This document shows positions 17,707 to 25,788 of a stretch of 51,764 nucleotides of DNA, one piece after another. Origin of the DNA: an uncultured Leptolyngbyaceae cyanobacterium (GTDB lineage: Bacteria; Cyanobacteriota; Cyanobacteriia; Leptolyngbyales; Leptolyngbyaceae). The notes under the pieces were generated by a model. That model was not told the DNA's origin. It saw only the letters and a program-made list of their open reading frames with translations, and did not search any database. The translations under genes and the position numbers were made by a program. Within the stretch, counting starts at the first letter, position 1. Every line of letters starts with the position of its first letter. The DNA is taken from assembly GCA_938023035.1 (NCBI GenBank), contig CALIDI010000046.1, positions 1 to 51,764 of the forward strand, written 5' to 3'.

Positions 17707-18929
17707 ATGACAGCATCGGCTACCTAACAGGAAACTACGCAGGAATTACGCCCCCTTTTGATATTGTTGAGTAACAGTATGAATCCAGCAAAGACAGGAA
17801 CAGCACAGAATTTAAAGTAGTGAGCAAGACATTTACATTTAAATTTTTTCAAGCTTAATAGAGTGCTTGACCATCAGTAAATGAATATCTATATTCAATA
17901 CAAATTAAATTCTATTTGTCTTTTCGATGATTTTTCTTGCAAGATTTATACCCTGGGAATCACAGATCAACAGAGAAAAACCGCCTCGAGCTGGCAAATA
18001 TTTGCTGAAAAGCTTTTGAAAGCACCTAATTATTCTCTATCTTTTAAGAAATAAAACTATCAGCACGTCTGAGATGGTTTGTTGCCAGCTTTAGTGGTGA
18101 TCCGTCACTCGGGAGTAAAGGCTAAGAGAGTAAGAACTTTCTCATGGAAACTTCACATTGGTATCATCTGGCTTGAGTAATGTTTTCTACAGCGGGTGCT
18201 CATAGTAGCTTATGCATCTATTTGAACAGTATAAGCTGCATACTTTGATTTTTCTTGGAGGCATTACTCGTAGACAACCTGTTGTGATGCTAGGTACTGA
18301 GGGGGTGCCTATGAGGGAGCAGGCGAACCGGATAGAGGCTCCTCTTCTGCTTTGAGAGAAGGGTGAGGGCAGACAGACTGATGCCTTAGTCTATTAGTAC
18401 CAAGCTCTTCATCAGAGGAACTGACCTGTCTTGTGCTGCTTTATGCTTCTGCCTATCAGCTGAATGGCCTTATAGTACTTTTCTTTTATCGATCTAGCAG
18501 TCAGTGATTTTAACATTTTTTCATATTCTCCCCTTTGAGAGATGTTATGTGTTTCAAGTTACTTTCTGAGATAGCTCTGTTCAGTATAGAGCAGGCTAGG
18601 GGTTATAAAAGTCATTGAAGTATACTTGCTAGGCCAAGGCGGCGATCGCCAAGCTAGCACCATACAGCTAAATTTGGTGGGTTTTATTAGTTGAGTAATG
18701 CATCCAGTATCAATGGATCTGTAAACATCGATGCAAGCTAGAGCTAGCTCCCAACCATTCGTCTGGGATGCATTTATACCTAGTCGATTGATTCACCAAA
18801 ACGACAAAGGTCACGTGATTGCGGATCTTACCTCGTTGTCTCTACACACTTGCAAGGTGCAGCGCATCGGCATAGGCCTGCTTTGCAGGCTAGTGCAACT
18901 TTGACCAGATTAGAAAGGTTAAACCACCT
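17707..18929. other. Long AT-rich gene-free region upstream of the signalling block
   Basis: These 1.2 kb contain no supportable open frame on either strand and only one HIP1 site. 17860-18060 is clearly more AT-rich than the flanking genes. 18332-18392 is repeat D in inverted orientation. TTTCTCATGGAA near 18141 resembles the TCTCAT half sites found before the sugar locus. An unannotated RNA or a long regulated leader is possible, but I see no known motif. Confidence 0.5.
18332..18392 (-). repeat. Dispersed repeat D, copy 2 (inverted)
   Basis: Its reverse complement aligns with 15571-15639, with about three-quarters of bases identical by eye. The block GACTAAGGCATC-GTCTGT is nearly perfect. 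The two copies flank the UPF0104 gene and its neighbour in opposite orientation. Confidence 0.6.
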
Positions 18930-19355
18930 ATGAATGGACTGATGAATGGATCGAACACTTCTTATTCTTGCCCGGAAGAGATTCTAATTGTTGATGATCT
19001 CCCAGAAAATTTGAAAATTCTTGCGGCTCTATTACGTCGGGAAGGATATGGTGTACGCTGTGCAACGAGCGGGGCAATGGCCTTGAGATCGGCGCAGTTG
19101 TTTCCTCCTCGTTTGATTTTGCTAGATATTATGATGCCAGAGATGGATGGCTACGAGGTTTGCCGTCAACTAAAGGGTAACCCGGCGACAGCCAAGGTTC
19201 CCGTCATTTTTGTCAGCGCCTTAGATACTGCATCACAAAATGAGAGAGTTTCTGCAATAGGCGGTATAGGTTATATTACAAAGCCTTACCAACTTCAAGA
19301 CTTGCTTATCAAAGTGCAGAGGACGTTGACTCAAGCTGTTCAGTGCAGGGCATAG
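18930..19355 (+). CDS. Single-domain response regulator (CheY-like receiver)
   Basis: This 141-residue receiver has all key residues: the acidic pair in ILIVDDLPEN (22-23), the phospho-acceptor D66 in LLDIMMPEMDGYE, S96 in FVSALD and K118 in YITKPY. There is no output domain, so it must act by protein contact or relay. The sequence is of the type found next to or within cyanobacterial hybrid kinases. The ATG at 18930 is preceded by GAAAGG; a second ATG lies four codons in. The DICT-GAF gene starts 47 bases downstream and is probably co-transcribed. Confidence 0.92.
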   Translation: MNGLMNGSNTSYSCPEEILIVDDLPENLKILAALLRREGYGVRCATSGAMALRSAQLFPPRLILLDIMMPEMDGYEVCRQLKGNPATAKVPVIFVSALDTASQNERVSAIGGIGYITKPYQLQDLLIKVQRTLTQAVQCRA

Positions 19356-19402
19356 AGCCAACTTTTTATTGCCTTGGGTGTATTCTCATTATTATCTTAG
19401 TT

Positions 19403-20506
19403 ATGTCTATCTCGCTATTTCGCTCTATTGCCAATCAATATCAAAATCTTCGGCAAATCAATTCTGTCTCAATGATGAATGTGATCAGTCATCAAATTGA
19501 AGATCAGGTTGTGCAGCGTCATCTGGCCGTTGATTTCTATGCCGGCTTTCAAAAATTCTCAAATTTCCCCGATCAACTACGCCGCTACAGTCGCTTGGGG
19601 GGAGTTTGCCGCAGAGTTTATGTGTTTGGCACTGCCGATTACCGACCAGAACGGTTGCCAGGGGTAGAGTTTGTAGAGATTTCTCCAACTTCTCCTTTGA
19701 CACGTGAATGGTTTCTGTTAGTCGATACGCCAAATTTTTGGACAACTCTGGTGGCTCAAGAAGTAGAAGGGCAAGATGCGATTACGGGGGGACGCTGCTT
19801 TGATGGGCTATGGTCTTTTGATGAGACTGTCGTTGACCGGATCTCATTGTTGGTTTCTCAGGTGATGGAAACGAGCTACGAACCGGTGCAAGTGCGGAAG
19901 CACAGTCAGCAAAACATCCATATCAGTGAAATTCACCGGCGGCTACTGGGGATGCACGAACAGTGTGAGTTAACGAGTCAGCGTCGCTGGGCACAATTGC
20001 GGACTTTGCAGAGTGTTTCAGAATTGACCAGTCGTAATCCACTCGAGCTGTTGCAGGGAGTGGCTCGAATTCTACATACCATTTTTGGTGCAGAGGGAGT
20101 TGTAATTGCTCTAAGGGTTGCAGACGACCAGTTGAAAATACTTGTTGTTGAAGGAAACGCTATTGGTCAGGGTTGGAAGTTGCCACTTTCCCATGGTTTA
20201 AGTGGAAAAGCGCTGCACCAGAAACGGGCAGTACAAATTCTGGATGCGACCCGACGACAGGTGGGTGAACCCCTACTACCTGCGGCGAAGGCTTTGATTG
20301 CCGTACCAATTATGCATCGCTGGGTGCATGGGGCTATTACCATTGGGCATTTGCAGCCCGGTCGTTGGAGCGAGGAAGAAGCTCAGGCACTCATGACCTT
20401 AGGCAGAAGCGTTGCGGTTCACTTGGAACTGTTTCTCAGCCGAAATGCTACGATGAAGAAAAGTTCTGGTTCTAGTAGTGTACCGATTAGCGGCATTCGC
20501 TGCTAA
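19403..20506 (+). CDS. DICT sensory domain - GAF domain protein
   Basis: The N-terminal half has the DICT pattern: a helix with VSMMNVISHQIEDQVV, then VDFYAGFQKFSNFPDQLRRY, a VYVFGTADY strand, REWFLLVDTPNFWTTLVAQE and GRCFDGLWSFD. DICT domains occur with diguanylate cyclases and two-component proteins and are predicted to sense signals; in cyanobacteria some are linked to light or photoreceptor genes. The second half (about residues 215-345) is a GAF domain with AVPIMHRWVHGAITIG. There is no kinase or cyclase. I take the ATG at 19403 (MSISLFRSIAN). The frame reaches back to a GTG at 19343, which overlaps the receiver gene and adds a hydrophobic, unlikely leader. It probably passes a signal to the receiver upstream or the kinase system downstream. 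Confidence 0.85.
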   Translation: MSISLFRSIANQYQNLRQINSVSMMNVISHQIEDQVVQRHLAVDFYAGFQKFSNFPDQLRRYSRLGGVCRRVYVFGTADYRPERLPGVEFVEISPTSPLTREWFLLVDTPNFWTTLVAQEVEGQDAITGGRCFDGLWSFDETVVDRISLLVSQVMETSYEPVQVRKHSQQNIHISEIHRRLLGMHEQCELTSQRRWAQLRTLQSVSELTSRNPLELLQGVARILHTIFGAEGVVIALRVADDQLKILVVEGNAIGQGWKLPLSHGLSGKALHQKRAVQILDATRRQVGEPLLPAAKALIAVPIMHRWVHGAITIGHLQPGRWSEEEAQALMTLGRSVAVHLELFLSRNATMKKSSGSSSVPISGIRC

Positions 20507-20718
20507 CCCTTGGAAATGGGCGATCGTTTCGAGGCATTGGCTCTCAGACGATGGCTATCTCCAGTTGGGCTAGCCGTAGCCACCTCACTAAGGGCGGGGT
20601 TCAGGGGGAGAGCCTTCGACCAGGGGTAGTGCCCCTAGCCTCGCTTACCCCAATGTACTAAGAGGTTTAGATCAACTAAGATATTATCCTAGAACAGAAT
20701 CACAAGACACCAAGAGTG
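20507..20718. other. Intergenic region left of repeat A copy 2
   Basis: No gene is seen. The segment 20580-20640 (GGGGTTCAGGGGGAG, then CAGGGGTAGTGCCCCTA) forms a short GGGG/CCCC hairpin and resembles part of repeat C without being a clear copy. Confidence 0.35.
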
Positions 20719-20877
20719 GGTGCACGTCACTTTTGCCCTCCCCCTTTTCTGGTATGCCCGGATTGCTTTCATCCCGCTCCTAATTTGGGAGTGGGACTTT
20801 GAGATCGCTCGGCCCCCCTTCTCCCAAATTGGGAGAAGGGGCGGGGGGATGAGGGTCTGTAAAGGTGACATGCTCTC
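20719..20877 (+). repeat. Dispersed repeat A, copy 2
   Basis: This is 159 bases in the same orientation as 14112-14268, with few mismatches outside the hairpin. The hairpin here is CTTCTCCCAAATTGGGAGAAG, whose arm pairing is perfect whereas copy 1 has changes. Two short overlapping frames on opposite strands are by-products of the element, not genes. Confidence 0.75.
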
Positions 20878-20959
20878 CCAAGAGTTTACTTTGTGTCTGT
20901 GTAGCGCGTTTTGCAGGTGATTACATTCTCGCTTCTAAGCAACTTGGAGATAGTGATAA

Positions 20960-20979
20960 CTGAGTGATTCATTACTCAG
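20960..20979. promoter_or_regulatory. Inverted repeat upstream of kinase gene
   Basis: CTGAGT (20960-20965) and ACTCAG (20974-20979) are separated by eight bases, 141 bases before the kinase start. A dimeric regulator could bind here, perhaps the OmpR-type protein of the same operon. This is untested. Confidence 0.35.
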
Positions 20980-21120
20980 CTTTGTTTAATTGGTATTCGC
21001 TTTAAGCTTTATCCAGGTTCAGGCTAAGCGGTTTAGTTAGAAGTAAATAAACGCTTTCATACCGGACTTTGGTTTAGACTCAAGTTAGAGGTAGCATCCA
21101 GGTTCGGAGAGCGGTAAACG

Positions 21121-22722
21121 ATGACTTTGACTAAAGGGCAAACCCCTTCTGCAACATCTATGCCAGTACCGTCTCTTGAGGTTCAGTCCTTTACATCTAT
21201 TCGACGAGGTTGGCAGTACCTCTGGGGAGAAGCGCGCACTCGCGTGTTGTTATGGTATGTACTGATTTTGGGGTTGGTGTTTCTGGCCGGTGTTCCCGCC
21301 TTTCGGTACCTGCTGTTTCAACGAATTGATGAACGTGTGCGCCGGGATATGGCTACAGAGATAGAAATCTTTCGAGATTTGCTAACCTCCAATGAGCCAT
21401 TTCTGTAATCACTAGAGGATTCGGAAACAGAGGGTTTAGAGCGCTTGCAAGAAGACCTCCGGGCAATTAAGACACTGGTTCCACTCAGTTCTAGAGAGAG
21501 CTTAGAAATCTTTTTTAGAAAGTACTTACTCCACCGCATCCCTAAAGATGACACCTTTTTAATCACGTTTATTGATGGCCAGTTCTTTAAATCTAGTCCC
21601 AGGGCGCGGCCTCAACCCCTTCATCGCGAGAGTCTGTTGATGCAGCAGTGGGCCAAACAAACCCAGTCTCGTGCGGGAGAAGTGGAGGTTAACATCCCTG
21701 AGATTGGTAAGGTGATTTATCGAGTTGAGCCGGTGTCGGTCAATGGCAGGCCACGCGGAGTGTTTGTCATTGCCCACGCTACGGCTGGTGAACGCGCAGA
21801 GGTGTTAGATGCCTTAAGTGTGATTTTAGAAGTGTCTTTCGTTTTGTTTTTGATTTCTTTGGTGCTAGCTTGGTTTGCAGCGGGGCGGGTGCTGGCACCC
21901 CTGAGAACGGTAACAATGACGGCTCAAACAATCAGCGAAACGGATCTCTCGCGGCGTTTGCCTGTGCAAGGTAAAGGGGAACTATCAGAACTAGCAGCAA
22001 CGTTTAACGGCATGATGGATCGGTTGGAAACAGCTTTTAGCACCCAGCGAGAGTTTATTAACGATGCGGGCCATGAGTTAAGAACCCCGATTACGATTAT
22101 TCGAGGACATTTGGAACTGATGGAGGACGATCCAGAAGAACAACAAGAAACGTTAGCGCTGGTCAATAGTGAGCTAGAGCGAATGAGTCGGTTAGTGGAT
22201 GACATGATTTTGCTAGCAAAGGCCGAACGCAGTGATTTTTTACGTCTCGCTTTGGTTGATGCTGCTGCGCTGACAACCGATCTGTTTAATAAAGCGATGG
22301 CTCTGGCCGATCGTGACTGGCAGTTGGATGAAGTGGCTCAGGGCTGGATTGTGGTAGACCGCGAGCGGATTACAGAGGCAGTTATGAATCTGGCACAAAA
22401 CGCTACCCAGCATACTAAACCACAAAACGCTACCCAGCATACTAAACCAGAGGATACAATCTCGATCGGATCTACTATTGCTAAGGGTAAGGTTCGTTTT
22501 TGGGTGCGGGATACGGGAGAGGGGATTCCGCTACCGGATCAAAAGCGGATCTTTGAGCGGTTTGCTCGGGCTGCTAATAGTCGTCGCCGCTCTGAAGGGG
22601 CTGGCTTGGGCTTGTCGATTGTCAAGGCGATCGCTGAGGCTCACCATGGGCAGGTACTTCTCCGCAGCAAGCTTGGTGTTGGCTCCATGTTTACCCTGGT
22701 TTTACCATTGGATGTGATGTAG
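21121..22722 (+). pseudogene. Sensor histidine kinase, broken by an in-frame TAA
   Basis: Read through the stop, the frame gives a full kinase of 533 codons. It has a first span VLLWYVLILGLVFLAGVPAF (about 40-60), a periplasmic domain, a second span near 230-250, HAMP (VLAPLRTV...), and the H box FINDAGHELRTPIT with H318. The N box is EAVMNLAQNATQHT, followed by the G boxes DTGEGIP and GAGLGLSIVKAIAEAHHG. The break is the TAA at 21406-21408 (codon 96, in the periplasmic part). The frame is unchanged on both sides, so one substitution in a CAA- or GAA-like codon would explain it. The second part could restart only at a TTG (21445) or later codons and would lack the first span. A perfect 27-base tandem duplication at 22394-22447 adds NATQHTKPQ just after the N box. 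The OmpR-type gene follows after 12 bases. Confidence 0.88.
22394..22447 (+). repeat. Perfect 27-bp tandem duplication inside the kinase gene
   Basis: Two identical 27-base units, 22394-22420 and 22421-22447, repeat nine codons (about QNATQHTKP) in frame. The first copy completes the ATP-binding N box. The second inserts nine residues into the loop before the next strand. Zero divergence implies a recent slippage event. Confidence 0.92.
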
Positions 22723-22734
22723 GATACGCTGCCA

Positions 22735-23403
22735 ATGTCTCATATCCTGATTGCTGAAGATGAACCCCGCATTGCTGCTTTTATTGAAAAGGGGCTGCGT
22801 TCTAACGGCTTTACCACAACTGTTTCTGGTAATGGCCTGGAGACCTTAAGTTTGGTTCAAGGAAAGCCATTTGACTTGCTTATTTTAGACCTGGGTTTAC
22901 CTGCAAAGGATGGCTTAGAAGTACTGGAAGAACTGCGAGGACAAGGTCAAACCTTGCCGGTTATCATCCTCACGGCAAGAGATGGTATTCACGATAAGGT
23001 AACAGGCCTAGAGGGTGGTGCCGATGATTATGTGACTAAGCCATTTCGCTTTGAAGAGCTATTAGCACGGATAAGAGTGCGCTTGCGTAACCTATCCACC
23101 GTTAAGGGCAAAGATCAAGACATTTTGCAGTCAGGAGATGTTTTACTCAACTTGCGTACGCGTCAGGCGATTGTCAGGGGGAATGTGGTTGAGTTGCCTG
23201 TGCGGGAATTTGCCATGGCTGAAGTGTTTTTCCGACATCCCGGGCAAGTGCTGAGTCGAGAGCAGCTGCTCGATAGAGTTTGGGGCTACAACTATGATCC
23301 TGGCTCCAATGTTGTCGATGTTTATGTTGGCTATCTCCGCAAAAAGCTTGGCAGTCAGTTGATTGAAACCGTACGCGGGATGGGTTATCGGCTCAAAACT
23401 TAA
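22735..23403 (+). CDS. OmpR/PhoB-family response regulator
   Basis: This 222-residue protein has an N-terminal receiver (acidic pair in IAEDE, D52 in LILDLGLPAKDG, T80, K102 in TKPFRF) and a C-terminal winged helix. The latter includes REFAMAEVFFRHPGQVLSREQLLDRVWG and the closing NVVDVYVGYLRKKL...VRGMGYRL. It starts 12 bases after the kinase gene and would be its cognate transcription factor. As the kinase is interrupted, this regulator may now be unphosphorylated or served by another kinase. The next receiver gene is 122 bases away. Likely targets include its own operon and the sugar locus downstream, by position only. Confidence 0.95.
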   Translation: MSHILIAEDEPRIAAFIEKGLRSNGFTTTVSGNGLETLSLVQGKPFDLLILDLGLPAKDGLEVLEELRGQGQTLPVIILTARDGIHDKVTGLEGGADDYVTKPFRFEELLARIRVRLRNLSTVKGKDQDILQSGDVLLNLRTRQAIVRGNVVELPVREFAMAEVFFRHPGQVLSREQLLDRVWGYNYDPGSNVVDVYVGYLRKKLGSQLIETVRGMGYRLKT

Positions 23404-23525
23404 TAAATTTCTCATCTTTTTCTTATAGGTTGTTTATTTGGGTGATTTACTATAGAGGGGAGTTTAGTAGGTGCCTGTTCATTGTGGTAGCACAGCCCAT
23501 TTTATAACGCCAACTTTATCTGGAC

Positions 23526-23888
23526 ATGACTCAGATTCTGATTGTGGAAGACGAAGCTCGTCTGGCAGCCTTTATTGATAAGGGTTTGAGGAAGCATGGG
23601 TTTGACACGGCGATCGCTGAGGATGGTGAGCAAGCTCTGCAAATGGCTGACCAGCCTGGCTTTGACTTGTTGTTGCTTGATTTGGGTCTGCCCTTGATCG
23701 ATGGCTGGACGGTCTTGAAAGAGTTGCGTAGCCGGGGTGAGATGAAGCCAATTATTGTGGTGACCGCGCGAACTGAAGACTATGAGAAGGAATTTGTAAT
23801 GCGGAATGGGGCTACGGATTATGTATCCAAGCCCTTTCGGTTTAGTGATTTGCTCGAACGGATACAGACTCATCTCGCCGCCCAATGA
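23526..23888 (+). CDS. Single-domain response regulator, paralogue of the OmpR receiver
   Basis: This 120-residue receiver is very like the first half of the preceding OmpR-type protein: ILIVEDEARLAAFIDKGLRKHGF against ILIAEDEPRIAAFIEKGLRSNGF, with D52, T80 and K102 at the same positions. The similarity ends where the linker would begin, so it looks like a receiver duplicated without its DNA-binding domain. Its stop overlaps the next gene's start as ATGA (23885-23888), meaning tight translational coupling to the HAMP sensor. The output is unknown; it may compete for phosphate or bind a partner kinase. Confidence 0.9.
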   Translation: MTQILIVEDEARLAAFIDKGLRKHGFDTAIAEDGEQALQMADQPGFDLLLLDLGLPLIDGWTVLKELRSRGEMKPIIVVTARTEDYEKEFVMRNGATDYVSKPFRFSDLLERIQTHLAAQ

Positions 23889-25021
23889 AGCAGCGTTCCC
23901 ATTATTTGAGTCAGATTTCTGCCGATGTCGCTGGTCAAGGCATTCTCAACACCCCTGATCAGAGGTTTGTAGCCTCAAGAACCGGTTGGTTAGGGCGACT
24001 GAAAGTTGGACAAAAGATTTCTTTAGGGTACGCCCTAGTTTTGGGTGTTGCCGTTATTGGTACAGCTATTGGCTTTACAGTGGCTGACCATTATCAAAAA
24101 GAAGCCCAAGAAAAAGAAGAGGATGCGATTGAGGAACTGTATCAGGTTTACCGGCTCAAGAGTGCGGTTTTTCGAGTGCGCACGAAGCAGCACAAGTTGA
24201 TTTTATACATGGATCAGCCCAAAATTTGGCAGGAGAAGTACCAAAAATTTCTTAGCCAGATCGCTCAAGCGCAACAGACTTGGGTAGATTTTAGGGCAAC
24301 CTTTCGTAATCCGGCTCGACGCTTAAAAGATACTCCAGAGGAGAAGCGCGCCTATGAACGGATTATGCGCACAAAGAGTGGTTTTGATAATTATTTAGAG
24401 CAGTCTGAGATACTGTTTCGAGCTAGCGACCCCAGTCATCTTTCCCCAGAATCAGTTGCCTCAGCTCAGGCGAAGTCGTTTAACTTTATGCATAACTCTA
24501 GAGTATTTACCTTAGATGAGTTTTTAACAGATATTGCTCATTTGGTAGAGGTAACGGCCGTTGAATATAATCAGGCAAAGTTAGACTTAAGAAATGCGGA
24601 AAGGCTTCGACTTCAGGTAATTACCGTGAGTATGATATTGTCACTTGTGGTAGCGGCATTGTTAGCACTTTATATGAATCGGGCGATCGCGCGCCCCATT
24701 CAAGCTGTAACCCATGTAGCACAACAGGTGACGGAAGAGTCTAACTTTGATCTGCAAGCACCGATTATGACCAACGATGAAATCGGTATTCTCGCCGTTT
24801 CATTGAATCGACTGATTCAGGAGGTCCAACAATTGCTGGCAGCGCAACGGGAAGCAAATGATCAATTAGAAGTTTACAGTCAGGTCTTAGAAAAAAAAGT
24901 CAAGGAGCGCACTCAAGAACTGAGGGAGAAGAATCAATCCCTTCTGAACGCGCTTGAGGAGCTACACCGTGCCCAAGCCAAACTCGAGCCAGATGAGTCC
25001 GAATTAACCTCAGAAACCTGA
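23885..25021 (+). CDS. HAMP-domain membrane sensor lacking a kinase domain
   Basis: This 378-residue protein has a cytosolic leader of about 40 residues and a first span ISLGYALVLGVAVIGTAIGF (about 45-66). A large helical periplasmic domain follows (about 67-235), then a second span LQVITVSMILSLVVAALLAL. A HAMP domain (AIARPIQAVTHVAQQV... NDEIGILAVSLNRLI) leads to a coiled coil VLEKKVKERTQELREKN. In many cyanobacterial kinases this coiled coil runs straight into the H box. Here the protein ends at LEELHRAQAKLEPDESELTSET, just where that would begin. No H, N or G box follows in any frame of the next 750 bases that I could find. It is coupled to the receiver gene by ATGA overlap. Confidence 0.85.
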   Translation: MKQRSHYLSQISADVAGQGILNTPDQRFVASRTGWLGRLKVGQKISLGYALVLGVAVIGTAIGFTVADHYQKEAQEKEEDAIEELYQVYRLKSAVFRVRTKQHKLILYMDQPKIWQEKYQKFLSQIAQAQQTWVDFRATFRNPARRLKDTPEEKRAYERIMRTKSGFDNYLEQSEILFRASDPSHLSPESVASAQAKSFNFMHNSRVFTLDEFLTDIAHLVEVTAVEYNQAKLDLRNAERLRLQVITVSMILSLVVAALLALYMNRAIARPIQAVTHVAQQVTEESNFDLQAPIMTNDEIGILAVSLNRLIQEVQQLLAAQREANDQLEVYSQVLEKKVKERTQELREKNQSLLNALEELHRAQAKLEPDESELTSET

Positions 25022-25355
25022 GGCACTGGCTAAACCGGCAGTTCAATTTTTATCGCAAGGGAATTTTTCAGGGCAATGCGATGGGTTGCCTGTGGCTCTG
25101 CGAAATGATGCCTTCAACCCACGTCAGATCACTCTGGTGGCATCATTCAAAGCATCCTGATAGCAGGGTTGAGGCTTTCATGGTTTTGGTGATATGTCGC
25201 TTTAGTCAAAAGACTTCGGACAAAACCAAGTGCTCAACCTTCTACCTACGGTGCATGGCTTTGAGCTGAACAATCGGGAGGGCAATGTATCCTACTGGAT
25301 CGGGCTTTCCAGAAAAATCCCCTGCAAATTTCATCAAAGCACTTAGTAAAGCACT

Positions 25356-25470
25356 CAGTAGCTGGGTGCAATTAAGTTGAAGATGATGTCAGGGGTAGAA
25401 CCCCTTGCTTGGAAACGTAGCCCCACTCTTCTCTGCTGACAGTTAGTTAGAACGACTGACTTATGAATAT
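25356..25470 (+). repeat. Dispersed repeat C, copy 2
   Basis: It aligns with 10809-10940 in the same orientation and with the reverse complement of 50545-50618. The shared landmarks are CAGGGGTAGA, a GCYTGG block, CCCTGC-like CTCTGCTGACAGTTAGTTAG and a GACT-GAC end. Confidence 0.65.
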
Positions 25471-25473
25471 CTG

Positions 25474-25489
25474 ATGAGAGAGTTCTCAC
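25474..25489. promoter_or_regulatory. Inverted repeat ATGAGA-N4-TCTCAC
   Basis: ATGAGA and TCTCAC are separated by GAGT. The same architecture and spacing recur at 25655-25670, nearer the dehydrogenase gene. It is possibly one of a pair of operators. Confidence 0.45.
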
Positions 25490-25654
25490 ACTATCCAAAT
25501 TTGGGAACTTTTTTTGATTGACTGGTTGCCGCTCTCAATCAAGTATTCAATGGTTTTTGCGTATCTGTGTTTACTTTTTTGTGTGGTTATCACGTTATTG
25601 GTTGAGCAGAGATCGATGACTCTTCTCATGGGAAGTCCGTATTTTTACGTCTTA

Positions 25655-25670
25655 ATGAGAGCCTTCTCAT
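25655..25670. promoter_or_regulatory. Inverted repeat ATGAGA-N4-TCTCAT
   Basis: ATGAGA and TCTCAT form a perfect six-base inverted repeat around GCCT, 119 bases before the first sugar-locus gene. A lone half site, TTCTCATGGGAAG, is at about 25622. The spacing is short for an OmpR direct-repeat site and suits a symmetric dimer. Confidence 0.45.
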
Positions 25671-25788
25671 AAACTCTTCATGCAGTTGTTGTAGAGAACT
25701 GCGAATCTATCAAATGTAGAGCCTAGTCAAAACTAGTTGGTGCGTCAAACCCTAAAGCAATACGGTCGTCTTGAATGAGGTCAGCTTT

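Larger units (their letters stand above)
25022..25788. other. Regulatory gap before the sugar locus
   Basis: No supportable gene lies in these 767 bases. A stretch from 25031 to about 25150 stays open in one frame and reads like protein (LAKPAVQFLSQGNFSGQ), but it has no start and soon stops. Repeat C copy 2 occupies 25356-25470. The right-hand part carries two similar inverted repeats and several TCTCAT half sites, listed separately. Confidence 0.45.

Noticed and set aside
19343-19402. Extending the DICT-GAF protein upstream to the GTG at 19343, giving a membrane span
   Set aside because: The added hydrophobic residues overlap the receiver gene's end and are not expected for the family. The ATG at 19403 gives the usual DICT start.
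20689-20920. Opposed small frames within repeat A copy 2
   Set aside because: They are created by the repeat element itself and are not shared as intact frames with copy 1.
25031-25153. Protein-like stretch after the HAMP sensor, considered as a lost kinase domain
   Set aside because: It contains no H, N or G box residues in any frame and soon ends, so it does not support a frameshifted kinase.
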